From the NCBI GenBank assembly GCA_019787685.1, contig JAHNUO010000012.1, forward strand, positions 1,240,001 through 1,304,000: 64,000 nucleotides of DNA. Direction: 5' to 3'. The position numbers were made by a program, and so were the translations under genes. The notes under the pieces were generated by a model, which ran no database searches, was not told the DNA's origin, and saw nothing but the letters and a program-made list of their open reading frames with translations. Positions within the stretch are counted from its first letter, which is position 1. Every line of letters begins with the position of its first letter. This document shows positions 20,583-34,894 of the stretch, piece after piece. Origin of the DNA: Chiua virens. Taxonomy: Eukaryota > Basidiomycota > Agaricomycetes > Boletales > Boletaceae.

Positions 20583-22939
20583 GATATGACAGTGCCCGCT
20601 GAAGCAGTGGAGTTTGGACACCCAGACATCACCATCTTGCTTACATGTCTCTCTTACTACTATGGTGGCCTTACCGAGGAACAACTTAGACATTCATTTC
20701 AGATCTTGCTGGATCAGGATGACCCATCCAGTGATTATGCCCTATGGGTTGCTGACTGCACTTCCGAGTATGTGCCACAGTCCCTTCGGACTCTGAGTGG
20801 CATCAGCCTTGTATCATTGGAGCAGTGGAAAAGGGACATTTTTCCCTTGTTTAAACAGAATCAAAGAGCGATTGACCTATATCTCTTGACCGTCGTGTTC
20901 CCAAAACATGCGAAAGAATTTCCTAAAAAGATGTCAGCTACAAGTTGGGACTTGGCCGAGAGAAAGAACCATCTGGTCACTGGTGAGCAAGGCTGCTAGT
21001 GTGTTTCATGTCTCATTCGGCGCGCCAAACATTATTGTAGGTTTTTCTGGTACAAACGATGCGCAATACCTATTACCGGTCTCCATCGCCCAGCGGGATC
21101 CAGAAAACCTCCATCAGACAGGATCCAATGCAATGGTTCTTTTTTATCTTCTCCAGCCAGAAAATGCATCGTATTCGGTGACGGGCAATCAACAAGGCAA
21201 GTGATGGACCATGCGCAAACTCCTGGAAATGCTAATTGTGGAAGAGCCTGAGATCCGAGTCCTACTGGATGTTGGCGCCCAAATCCTTGACCTTAGCAAC
21301 CGCCAAGTGGCCGAAGCATGGCTAGACCTCACCGCTCAACATAATGTGACTGGAGTGATCTATTTCGATCAAGAGGACAAATTGATGGTGTTATCAAGAA
21401 ACGGAATGTCACTGCCCCTGTTATCGTCGCCATTCAACCGACAATTGGATCAATGCATCACGTATCTTGACCATGCTCACACAAGGGGTACAGACATCAA
21501 ATTCCCTCACAACTACCGAGCAGCGGTAACCCTCGGCCCAAAGGTCACCAAAGATCATTTAGTGCAAGGTACGTAGGTCATAGCATTGTAGATTGGTCAC
21601 CGACAGAGCCCATGATCGATAGGTTGTATGCGGATGCGTAAACTAGGCTGCGGACACAGCATCAAGTTTTTCGCCCCTCCGGATGTCGATTGTGCGATTC
21701 GTTCAATCATTGACAAAGAACGCAAAGTTGTTACCACCGCTGACATTCTGCACTGGACGATATGTGAAACCTGGGCTGATATCCAGCATCGAGCCCCTTG
21801 TTGGGCACAACAGGGCGTTCAGCACAAATCCCAACATCAAGCTTGGACAGATTTTTGTCATAATAAACTCACGAACAAACAATTGACGGAGTCCTGGCTC
21901 CAACCAGAACACAAGACACTAGCTGATCTCTACGCACCGGGTCACTCTGCAGAGACCACAATCTATATGATCCTCGACAAAGAACTTCGCAAACGTTGTA
22001 AATTCCTCGGAGTCACGTCGCTTCCTAATTCGCGGTTAGAGGAAGAACAAGAGAGGGAGATAGAACGCGAGATAGAACGCGAACGAGAGGTGGAACGACC
22101 CCCCAGGGCTCAGCCCGCGAAACATACTCTCCATCCCGACGTCACAAACTTTGTGAAAAACGGTGTCATTCTACCTACTAGCACCGCCTTCCGTCGCATC
22201 TTTACGACTCTCAAAAACAGTTCTGCATCTACTAGCGAAGCGTCCGTCTGGAGCCCATACATTCTCGCGACGGAGGACTTCTTCGAGACGATCATCGAGG
22301 ACGGACTATTGAAAAGGCGCATGGACGACTATTTGCGTCCCGTCCAATGGGTTCTCTCTGGAAAAATGTATGGAAATGACGTTTTGGTCATCCTGAGCCC
22401 ATTCGAAGCAGACTACTTGATGCCAGACATCAGGCTAAGCGAACATGTCCACCTCCATCTCTACATACCTCGTACATCCAAGACCATGAAGCCATGCGAT
22501 GATCTCATGCTATATGCTGTTCCCCCTCTTCCCTCCACTTGGAATCCACCCTGGCATTTGATTGACCAGTTGAACATATTCGCCGGGCAGCTGTATCTCA
22601 GGAACTACCCGTCGTATGTCCGGCTATCTCGTTTCCTCGGTGTGCACAGGGAAAACCTGCCGTGCGACGCAACAACGATGACCCGGCCCAACTGGCTGAA
22701 TATGCCCGGTTCGCTCGATCTGGGGATAGAAGAGACGTTCGAAGACGATCCCCTACGATCCGTGATGATGTTACTTGCTATTCGGAGGAGGGGAATGCGC
22801 TTTGATGAGACGCACATGGGTAGACTCCTGCAAGGTTGGTTACTGACTGAAGAAGATTTCCCAAGCTTCAAGTCTGGTATGTCAAGTAGTTTAGTCCAAC
22901 GCTTGACCTGCTAATCTCACGCACAAGAATTCGTGAATT
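20583..22939 (+). pseudogene. 5'-truncated DUF3638/DUF3645 protein, C-terminal part
   Basis: Matches the C-terminal ~700 residues of the very large fungal proteins with DUF3638 and DUF3645. Landmarks are VEFGHPDITILLTCLSYYYG, EEQLRHSF, PQSLRTLSGI, LVTGFSGTNDAQYLLPVSI, EPEIRVLLDVGAQILDL, QCITYLDHAHTRGTDIKFP, AAVTLGPKVTKDHLVQGCM, RMRKLGCGHSIKFFAPPDVD and HPDVTNFV. Introns lie at about 20990-21049 and 21569-21622, with a last one near 22878-22927 giving a short final exon. The family is normally some 3,000 residues. Here the sequence begins at a plausible exon boundary (acceptor ending ATATACAG before 20583) and nothing upstream resembles the missing N-terminus. TGA at 21202-21204 interrupts the frame where related proteins, as I recall them, have Arg before Trp. 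Function of the family is unknown. Confidence 0.82.
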
Positions 22940-23617
22940 GAAGCTTGTCTCCTAGGATTCCGAGTCCTCCCCCTCGCTCCAGAGATTCCCTCATAGTAAT
23001 AACACCCCATAGACGCATCTTAGGGAAGTAGCCGAAAGAAAAAAGAGGAGGCCTGAACTCTTCTCTGACATGTTTAACACTCATGCAAGGAAACGAAGCA
23101 ATACCACCAATACCGACAAATACTAGTACGGATGTCATGCAGAACTTGAATGGAATAGATTTCAAGAGGAAGCCGTTACTAAGTACTGCTAAGTATCCGA
23201 TACTCGCATTTGTCGGTGAGAATGTCGGTAAGACTTCCCCGAGTCATAATGGCGGCCGACACAGAGCCAACACCGGTCAAATGAGCATTGAGCGAGGGAT
23301 ATTGCATGATCTAGCATTCCTGCGACACGATCCCACCCTCGGTATACGGCTCGAAAGCGGGCTCCAAACTCTGTTTGCATTCCGAGGGGGTGGCGAGCGG
23401 AGCGGGTGGTACTTACTAGGTAGCAACGCACCTCTCTAGCTGCTTTCGCGACCTCCTCCGAACCAAACATCTCCAGTAACCGCTCGTACTCAGGGTGGCC
23501 TCGCAGCGCGGCATCCTCGCTGTCGGACCCCGACGCTGCGTCTTGGACAGTAATTATACCTCTGCGGAGCGTCTGCAGGTTGGTCGCGATCTGTGTGAGC
23601 TGGATGTTGAGGTACAT
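22917..23617 (-). CDS. hypothetical protein with C-terminal hydrophobic segment
   Basis: The likely start is the Met at 23617, about 130 bp downstream of the eIF3L stop and in the same direction. The first exon encodes a helical segment (MYLNIQLTQIATNLQTLRRG) and an acidic stretch, ending near LLEMFGSEEVAKAARE. A second exon in another frame reads AHLTGVGSVSAAIMTRGSLT. The last open part includes FCMTSVLVFVGIGGIASFP, a possible membrane helix. I could not fix the splice sites. No family recognised. Confidence 0.3.
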
Positions 23618-23744
23618 CGATTAGAGATTCAGACACTGTCGCTAGCGTCCTGGTCGTTACGAGACGTCCGAGTTCTCAAGGTGTATTAGTGCGAGCACGA
23701 GGACTTGGTGATCTGAAACGGAGTCTAACACGAGATCTTTTCTA

Positions 23745-26001
23745 CTACACCGCCTTGACACCTCCCCATGCAACCTTTTGTCCGCTACTTCTCGGCGCAC
23801 CCTCCTTGGCACCCTTTTCGATTTTCCCATCTCCATCCTTTCCCTGCACTTTCGCAGAGAACGGCAATGTTCCAGGCAACGGCGACGCACGCACTCCATC
23901 CAACACCCGCGCCGCATGCTCCGAATTCCGGATAAACCATCCCGCATACCGTCTTCCAACCGTCGACTCGGCAATGTGAATCATGTTCTGTCCAATTCCC
24001 GTGTCAGCCTTAACCAGCCCCACAGGTACTCACTACATCACCCACCTCGTCGATCACGAAATTCAAATCGCTGATAGACATCCATTCGCCGTCCAGCAGA
24101 CTGTCCCCGCCGCTGGACGACGTCCCATTAGTACCCTTGTCTTCGTCCTTGTCGGCTCCTGCAGTAATGTTGACCCGCCCGATGCATCGGCCTGCATTTT
24201 TCATCACCATCATCCAGCTCAACACTTCCTCTTCGTCAACACCCGCATCGAGGAACCCGGCTAGTTTTCGCGCGTCGAGTGAGGTGTACAGTTTCAACAA
24301 GCTGCGGAGCACAGGGACCGGTGTCAATGACATGAAGTGCGCCGTGAGCGCACGCAGGTGGCGGTGGGTTGGGTCTGACACTGGCGGGCTGGGCCCAGAC
24401 GGCGACGTTGGTGACGACGGTGTGGGTGGATTAATCAACTGAGCCAACGTGGTGGGATCATCGTAAGGGGGTCCACTTGCAGTGATGAATTTGGGGCAGG
24501 CATAGAGGAATATTTCCTCAAACGTACTCAGTCCCTCTTCACTGTCCGTTCGTCAGCCCACCCGCTCGTGACTCGTCATGCGACACTCACCCCCGTCCCA
24601 TGCGTGTCATCTGATCGCCGTATCTCTCCCGCACAATGTTCATCACATTGTCGTCCAGCCGCGTGGGTGCGAGCGTATTGCAGAGTGCGAGTAGGGCATA
24701 CATGCGATCCGCCGTTTTATTGATCTATACCGTGTCAGCCACAGTCAAACAAATTTATTTCTGCACACACCTGGTCGTATTGGTAGCTTCGCGTGTGGTA
24801 TTGTCTCGCCCTCATCACCCAGTTCAGACATCCCGTGAACACCCTCGCCGCATCCGTCACCCTTCTCAGTATCAAGTAACACACACCCGCATGGTATGCC
24901 GTACTAACATGGGCCGCAGTGGGTGCCGTGAAGGGCGCTTTCTGACCCACACCTAAACCCAACCCCACCTGTTCCATTACTTTGAGCGCGAGCGTAAAGT
25001 CACCCAGAAGTACGTGCACACGCAAGAGTCCGATGAGCGAGAAATATCCGAGCTGACGGTACAGCGGCCGCGTGCCATACTCGCCCACAATCCGCCTGCG
25101 TACAGTGTCAATCGCATTCGTTCGGACGAGAACAAAGCACGCACTCAATCTCTTCGTCGGTCTTGCTCTCGGCACGCGCCTTGAGCCACTCATTGACGTG
25201 GCTCTTTTGTATGAGCGAGTACAGCACGTTGAGAACGCTGTAACTGCTCCACGCTTGGGTACCGCCTTCCGAGCCCAACATCGCGAGCTCGTCGTCCGTC
25301 TTGGTAGCAGGCCGCGATCGAAAGAGCGCAAACGACTGAAACTGGTATATGAATTCGTCGATGATATCCCAGAGCCACTGCGCCGGCAACGACAGCGACA
25401 CCGGCCCATCCGAATCTGCGCCCACACGATCAGTCCGACACTCCACACCCGGCGCATCACGCACTGAGCAGGTAATTGAACAGCTCGCAGCTATTCTCGT
25501 ACGAATGGAACCGATCGTCAATGTTGGGCTGCAAGCGCGAGTACACGTGGCGATAATACAGCTCGCGATACAGCACGAGAAAGATTTGGTCGTCGTTGAC
25601 AAGCGGGGCGATGATCTCCGCTTCGGGCCATTCCGTCTTGGCGTAGAATTTCTCGGTGAGACGGTTCCACCCGGACTCGTACGCGAGCGTGATTTCGGGC
25701 AGGTTGTTGTCGAGCACGGCTTGGTGGAAGTGGACGATGAACTGAAAGGGTTGGGTCAACGCGATAGGAGGAGGTGAGAAGCACGCACGCGTTTGACGAC
25801 GTCTGGGATTTGGGAAAAAGCAGCTTGTTGGGCGATCTGGGTTTGCATCGCGGTGAGGGTGTTTTCGTCGAGCTGGAGGTTCTGCTCGTCGTAGATGTCG
25901 GCAGTGTGGTAGGATGGAATTGCGAGGGGAATGTCAACGTCGTGGATCTCATCGTCGAGGTCTGGCTCGGCGGCCCAGAGCGCCACTCGTTGTGCAGACA
26001 T
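23745..26001 (-). CDS. translation initiation factor eIF3 subunit L
   Basis: Subunit L of the eIF3 complex, which helps recruit mRNA to the small ribosomal subunit in the cytoplasm. The Met at 26001 begins [14 protein letters not shown]. Conserved stretches follow in order: [80 protein letters not shown] and [20 protein letters not shown]. Then come [20 protein letters not shown], the PCI-type helical part ([20 protein letters not shown]), [46 protein letters not shown] and a C-terminal [19 protein letters not shown]. At least six short introns all keep the frame, and I found no disruption. The Ser/Gly-rich insert near 24080-24140 is a local elaboration. Copy appears intact. Confidence 0.93.
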
Positions 26002-26175
26002 TTTTGCGTTGGACTCTGTGATGGACGACGAAGGGGCAAAGGTTTTTCGATGTGACAGAAATGGAATGTAGTTCCCATCACTTACAAACTGAGAGCATCA
26101 GGGGAAAAACTTGAAAGCGTAATCATTGTTCGGTGGCAAGTCTATGGATGATATATCTGAGGGCCTTGGAATCTT

Positions 26176-26995
26176 CTATATATTCGGTGCAAAAAAAGTT
26201 CCCAGTACCTCCGAGCTACGGTCTAGGCCCAAGTCCAATCGCTGGAGCTGATGCCTACAAGCCACTTCCCACTCTTCAACTCCGTCTGGTATCGTCAGAT
26301 ATAGAGACAATGTCAAACAGTTTACGAAACTCAGTCGACATAAATGTTCACATACCCACAGATTCGGACACTGAAGTCTGACTATGTGTGCGAGGTGTGG
26401 AGGTATCTGGTGTATCATCTCCAGTTTCAATGCCGGTTCCTTCGCATTCCTTTTGGAGGCCGCGCTTAAATACGCCACCTCTTTCCCATGTTTTGCCCTC
26501 AATCCCTCTTCCTTCCAATTGTCATCTGATTCAAACGGGTCACGTCCGGGGGTATCCACACTCAATACTGTCGAGGCATCATCATCTGAGTCACTTGTAT
26601 GCTCCCGATGGAGTGGAGCGAACCAGAGGGCTAAGCTGCGCCAGGCCCATGTGAACAGGTGTCCTGAGTCGGCACGGAAGGTGCCACTGGCAGTGTCGAT
26701 ACCGTCTTTCTGTCTGTCATCCTGGTTGGTCCACCGATTTTCAGCTTTCAGTTCTGTGCGATGTTCGTGGGAGATCTTCGATACTGCCGCGGTTCTTGTA
26801 GTCTTCACTGGCTCTTTTATCAAAGGCCCACCACGCGTCTGCGTTAGCGCAGGAGGGTCCCTACCATGCGTCGTCCTCGATCCCTCTTGTTCTCGATTGT
26901 TAAAGTCGGCTTCTATTTGTGACACATTGCAAAGTCCTTGGAGGATCCTCGATACTGCCCGCCCTTGTCAGCACATACAATCATTATCGTAGGGC
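26176..26995 (-). pseudogene. lineage-specific protein, paralogue A
   Basis: A 249-codon frame from 26925 plus a short upstream block in another frame. Its start (RILQGLCNVSQIEADFNNRE, with GSRTT after) matches RILQELHVVLSVEADNRERE of the gene at 28624-29496, so the two are paralogues. The upstream block VCADK must shift frame to join RAVSRILQ, suggesting a frameshift. The rest is charged and disordered-looking with no domain I recognise. Confidence 0.4.
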
Positions 26996-28623
26996 ACTAA
27001 CCGGAGTGTCCTGTGCCCGGTGCACTATCTTTTTGGCTCGACACACACTGGCATTGGTAGATCTGAACTATCACGGAAACCATGACCATATGTCAGTTGG
27101 AAGAACAACGATAGAGATAGTGGTTGAGACCATTGTCAATATAATGACGTTGTGCGAACAGTGACAACGCTGGTTGATCTGATCGTGACCAATATCGTTG
27201 AGAGTACCGATGCTAGCCGTTGCGTCATCACCACTTTGTATCCCATTATGCATCGAGGGGGATTACTTGGTGCAAAGGAAGCGAGAGATCGAGTAACCTA
27301 GACACGTTGAAGCTTGCGTTTATGTGATAGTCCTGGATCATCATACATTGATCAGGCGCAAAGGTAGTCTCTCAGGAACATCCGACTTGGAGGCTAGGCC
27401 TTAGGGGTCGGACAGCCTAAGAGTCACGGTAGAGAACGCGGCTTGTCCTGTGAGGGGAGCAGCGGAGCACCTGTCGATCTCGGATCAATGCCAAAGGTAG
27501 TTCTCTCGAAAGTTTTACCCCCAACAGATGGTTTATTGTGAGATCTGGGCTTTCACCGCGGCGAGGTTCACTCGACTTCGTTGAGCTGGAGGTTGTGTGC
27601 TCGTGGATCCGGCGGTGGGGTATAATTTTGAAGGGATCGCGAGGAAGATGTTAACGCCGTTGATCTCATGTCGGGGGCCAGAAAGCCACTCGTTGTTGTG
27701 CAATGTGCGGACGACCAGTGCAAGGTTTTTCGGTTTCCTCGTATCGAACCATCCGTTTTGGTACCCTCGCTACACTCGGGATCTGCCGGTTACTAGAGGC
27801 GTTTGGTTCGCGCTTTGCCTGTCACTTCCTAAATATGTAGTAATGTGTTTCGATTTGCAAGTCTGTGTGTGAGATCCCTGAGATCCTTGACGTCTTCATT
27901 ACACTCTGCACAAAATGGTGTCCGGTACCACACCACCCCTAATAGCCTGAGAGGAAGATGATCCATGATCCTCGGTATGAGGGTCCAAGCCCAAGCCCGC
28001 ACGCAGGTACTGATACTCTAACGTACACGCCCCTTGAAGGCTTGCCACATCTGTCCGGCCCTGTTCGGGACCATCCGAGTGATCACGATCGCAGATATTA
28101 CCTTTCTTTGAAAACTTTGCACGTATACCGCGACCTGGTAAAACCATTCATACGAAACGTGGGCTTTTGCGGCATCAACGCATACACGAGGATGGGTGCA
28201 GTTCTCCCAGACCGGGGCTGCGTGGATTCTGCCAGTATTTGTTTCAGCGGTTTCCAGTCGTTTGCCACCATCGGGCGTGCTTGGGCCGCACTATAGACTG
28301 CGAATCCTCCGCCTGGCATTGGCAATACCCACTGGTTGCCCATCGCTTCGTTCACGCCCCCAGTGGCTCAGGCTCGGTGAGTCCCAAAGTCGACAATGCA
28401 CCCCTGACAGTTCCATTGGGTAAATGGCGGTACGTGCGGTACGTGACGAACGCCTTGAACTTGGACGCCGACGTGATCGGGTGGGGTCATCGTGACCATC
28501 GTCCACCGAGGTGGCTGCTGACGAGTTATTCGCAACGCCTCTAACATATCTATGAGATTCGGTCATGAGACCAACTATCGGTCGACATAAATCTTCACAC
28601 ACCTCCCAGTGCCCCATTTTTTG
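26996..28623. other. no confident gene
   Basis: Minus-strand frames at 28098-28355 (MNEAMGNQWVLPMPGGGFAV) and 28291-28617 are open and could be exons of one small gene, but I could not connect them or recognise them. 27150-27900 shows nothing. Confidence 0.35.
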
Positions 28624-29496
28624 TCACGGTTTCGGTGGATCAAGTCCTTCGAATCTGAACCTAACGGGTAGGCCATCTTCGTTTATTTCCATTTCCAGAT
28701 CCACACCATTCGCAATTTTTACCTCCTCCTGAATCGCCGCGCTCGGATCTTTCTTATGCTCCGTCCTCAAATGGTCAGTCACGGTGGACGAGGTCCTTGG
28801 AATCTGGCAGGTTATCCCCGGACCCTCGTCAACACGTGTAATCCTTACCTCCTCCTGAGTCACCATACTGGGATCCTTCTTATATTTCATCATCATCATC
28901 GACCCCTCTTCCTACCGCTTGTCATCCTCTGGTTCCGTGTCGAGTCCGAGGGTGGTCTTCATCAAGAATGCTAAGCTATCATCGCTTGAGTCCTCATTGT
29001 TATTGTCATTTGTAACCTTCGCCGGCAGTGCGCTATGTCCTTGTTCCGGCTCCTTTCTCAAAAGATTCTCGTGTGCCTGCACAATCGTTTCGGAGACCGC
29101 GCTCGGATCAGCGACCTCCCCTCAATGCTTCGTCGTCAACCGATCTTGCTCCTGATTGTCATCTCGTTTCGTGTCAAGTCCGAGGGTGGTCTTCATCAGT
29201 GATGTCGGGGCAGCGTCACTTGAGTTCTCGTCGTTACTTGTAATCTTCATCTGCGGTGCGCTGTGCGGTCGCTCCAGCTCTATTCTCGGAGGCCCATTCT
29301 GCGTCTGCACAGGCTCTTCCATTCTCCCCATCAGCACGGGAAGCTTCGCAGGAGGCGTGGTCTTTGATTCTTCTCGTTCTCGATTGTCGGCCTCCACTGA
29401 TAACACCACGTGAAGCTCTTGGAGGATCCTCCTCGGTACTGCCAGATTATTATCACCACACACGATCCTCATGTGCAGCCTATACTGCTCCTGCAT
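28624..29496 (-). pseudogene. lineage-specific protein, paralogue B, with internal duplication
   Basis: Paralogue of the 26176-26995 sequence. The frame from 29496 ends at 29122; a second in-register copy of about 230 bp follows (SLMKTTLGLDTKRDDNQEQD against FLMKTTLGLDTEPEDDKR), then a third open block, 28624-28899, with KKDPSMVTQEEVRI and KKDPSAAIQEEVKI repeats. The blocks are separated by stop codons, so either introns or nonsense mutations lie between them. No family recognised. Confidence 0.4.
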
Positions 29497-30541
29497 GCAA
29501 ACATCGAAGATGGTTACTAGTTAACCAGTTGCAGCGGACATAGATCTGTGCAATGAATGAGTCGATCACGGCAGGCTCATGTTCATTTTCCCATCAAGAG
29601 AAGGGACTCACTGACACTCAAGGTCACCACGAATTTTAAGTCGTCAGGCACTCAGTCCGACACGGAAACCTTCTCGCAATGGCAACGCGGTTGAGATAGT
29701 CCGAGTCGTGAATTTCGATTGTCAGAAACAGGCCTTGCTGAGTGGCAATCATGCGAGGGAAGTATTTTCGGAGGGATTCCATGCAACTGAAATGCGCGTG
29801 ACTGTACTCGCTTGCGAGGGCGAAGACGGATATATCTATCGATCATCTCGCCGCACTATCATGAACATCAGAGATACGGACTCATCGATTCGAGGGTGCA
29901 AACGAGTGCTGCGGAATGAGTAGGCTTGAGTCTAGAAGCCGGTGGGGGGGTAGGCGATTTCACGGCGAAACCGGTCATTCGAGGAAGTCATCACAGCATG
30001 GGATGGCAGGATGGCAGAGGACACTGCCTCGTCATGCTCGAGATCAGATTAATTTAAGAAAAAGATGCTGCAAGTAGTACAACACTTTACGTCTTGGCAC
30101 CATGGCGTTGCCACATTCCCATCCAATAGAGTTCATGAACCGTTCTTGGAGTAGCTAAAGATAGTGCGAGCGCGTAGCGTTGGCAATGGGTCTAATCAGA
30201 TTCTTGAGCGAAGCCAGTAGCAAAAAGATTTGGCAGACATCAGCGCGCGTTCGTTGATGACCGGAATTCGTTCGCCCCACAAATGGCGATGTTCTGGGGG
30301 ATGAAATCGTCGTTCTAAGACCGCGAAGGATGACCAAACGTAGTTTGTGATCTAGTTTGGGACTTCTGGCTGAGAAATTGAGGATGATGCAAGCAAGTTG
30401 GTTGGTCGCGAGGCTGAACTTAAGCAGTGCCGTGTGGTGCCGTGTTGTCCCATCTTATCTAGTCCCCCTCTTTATCCCTTCTCCTCATCATCCCACCAAA
30501 CACTCGACTTGGCCTTCAAAGTCTATCTGTACTCCAAAAAA
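29497..30541. other. intergenic, upstream of the kinase gene
   Basis: No supported gene. The last ~150 bp before the kinase start are pyrimidine-rich (CCCCTCTTTATCCCTTCTCC), as is common in fungal promoters. Confidence 0.45.
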
Positions 30542-32770
<2,229 letters not shown>

Positions 32771-33729
32771 TTCCCGGAGCAATACCCCTTCACGCGCGCT
32801 GGTCGTGTTGACATGGGTCCACATTTTGCTATGGAATCTTTTTCTTTTCTCTCATCCACCCCCTTGTTCACTAAGAATGTTATCTGATGGTACCTCGAGT
32901 CGTCTTGCGACGATGGGTGAAAATGATGTTTGTCAACAAGATGTCGAGCTTCTTGTTCAGTTACTGTTCCTGTCACTGACACTTTTTGTATCATCTATGT
33001 GATCAGAACAGTTTCACTCCCTTGGTGCACGTCTCAAAAGTGAAGGCATTAGAATTTCTCTTTCGTTCCTTGCATCGTCGCCCCATGGACTTGTTTATAA
33101 CTTTCGCTCTCCATCCCCCTCACACCGTCACAACCTTTCGAGTACAAGCACGTTGATGTACTGCTAACCAAGAAAGAATTGCATTCCACCACACCAGACT
33201 GTTAGAATTCATGGTAAACAACTACACGCTTCTACATCATGGATCCAAAATGCCGCGCCCCGCATTTTAACATCAGTGATGGCGTCCATGTAAACAACAC
33301 AAGTCCTTTCGCTATATGCAGATTATTGTTCGTCGCAGCGGTCGGGATGCAGAGTCAATCGGGTACACTCGCCCTGGGTGGGGTTTCAGGAAGTTGATCA
33401 GCGTTTGCGAGATCCAGGCATCAAACACGTCGAGGAGGATGACGTGACACCCGCTAACCACATCGATGTAGTAGTCTGCCTTGAAAGCTGGCGCGATGGC
33501 GTCATGATGAAATTTATGGCCCTGGGAAAGATGATGGATGAACTGGAAAGAGGAACATACTTGCGTCGACGTTCAGAGAAGCTTTAGAGTACACACCTAG
33601 GTGGCCATGCACCCATCTTGGATTCGGAGCTCCGGACGTCAGTCGACCTCAGTCTTGCAGACAACCCTTTGGACTCGTTAGCTTACTATGGCAGTGCACA
33701 ACGACGTCAAACGTCAAGCGTACGCAACC
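32771..33729. other. no confident gene
   Basis: 3' flank of the kinase. A short plus-strand frame at 33378-33587 is open but unrecognised. Confidence 0.4.
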
Positions 33730-34894
33730 CTAAGAACGGAGAACTCGTTCTTTTTCTGCTGTCTGCGAAAGATCCTCAAATGCCTCAAACGAGTCCGCCA
33801 TCGTTTCTAGTTTAGAAGCGCGTTCCGCGCGTATTTCTTCAATGGCCTTCATCAATGCTGCTCGATTCTGGTCAAACCATGCGATCCTTGCTTCCGCCGC
33901 GCTCTGTCATTACTTCAGTTCTTCTCGCAAAGCCTTGTCGCGTGCCTGCGCGGCCGCTTTCATCTCCCTCTTCATGTTGGCGAGCTCCTTGGCATGCTTC
34001 TTCTTCAGCTCCTCTATCTCCTGATCGATGACATGGCAGATGTTTGTCCTAGTGGGGTGCCTTCGCGACCTGGTCCTGAAGCTGAGTGGTGATTTCTGGA
34101 AGCGGAATGAGCTCCGACATGATCGCTTGCGCCGACTCGAGGGTGTTCCCATGACGATGTATCTAGGCTCCAGCGTCGAGAAGGTCTTGAGAGGTACCTC
34201 GCTTCAGGGCGTGTCCTCTGTTATAACCGATCTGTTCATTGAGGCTGTCCCAGTTCGTAGTGACAACGAACATTCTGGAAACAGTCATCGCCGCAGGGTG
34301 CCCTGAACATCCGGAAGTTTTTTCGTGTGAGCCCACCGACTCGGACATCAGAGATACGATACGTGTAGATGATGCCGTTCAACGTGCAGCGTTCACTACG
34401 ACTTTTTTCGTCAGAGTTGCGAACGAGCCAAATCATGTACACTCACCCGTTCTCGGGTTGGAGAAGTCCGAGGTTTGCCGTAGGACGTCAGTGTCTGTCA
34501 CATCCTCCCGATAGTCGTCGAAGCCAGGGGTGTCGATCAACACGACGGAACGCCCAGTCTTTCCATCCTTGTAGCAAATGGTCTGGATATCCGAAATCTG
34601 TGGTTCAGGATCATGACCAACATGGATGTTGTCGTTTGTGAGAATATGGATGAATTGTAGGCACATGAGCGTGAGTCCGCGTTGCGTAAGGCTCCTGCTC
34701 ACCGTAGATTTTCCTAGCAATCGAACAGAGTGAGCTGGGATGCTATACACGTTTTGGCACGTGAAAACGTACCAGTACCCGTTGCGCCAATGACTCTGGA
34801 TGTTCTCGTTAGACCGGGAAGCCAACTTGAAGGCTAACAGGTATACGTACGCAACCTTGACAACAGAACTATCTCGGAGGACTGACTGGTTCAT
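33730..34894 (-). pseudogene. AIG1/dynamin-like P-loop GTPase, decayed
   Basis: Belongs to the P-loop GTPases expanded in Agaricomycetes. The start MNQSVLRDSSVVK at 34894 splices to the G1 loop GATGTGKST, which is itself split by an intron inside the loop. Further on are ISDIQTICYKDGK, VVLIDTPGFDDYREDVTDTD (G3), LNGIIYTYRISDVRVGG, KNFRMFRAPCG and a TTNWDS segment in the G4 position. Then come NTLESAQAIMSELIPLP and a C-terminal coiled coil (IDQEIEELKKKHAKELANMK and beyond). Frame changes after CFQNV and within the coiled-coil region, plus in-frame TAG, TAG and TAA-TGA codons, make the copy non-functional unless several unusual introns are assumed. Confidence 0.72.

Noticed and set aside
2689..21204. 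UGA reassigned or read through as Arg
   Set aside because: Genes in the window use TGA as a terminator (for example YPK1 at 32768-32770), so mutation is simpler than recoding.
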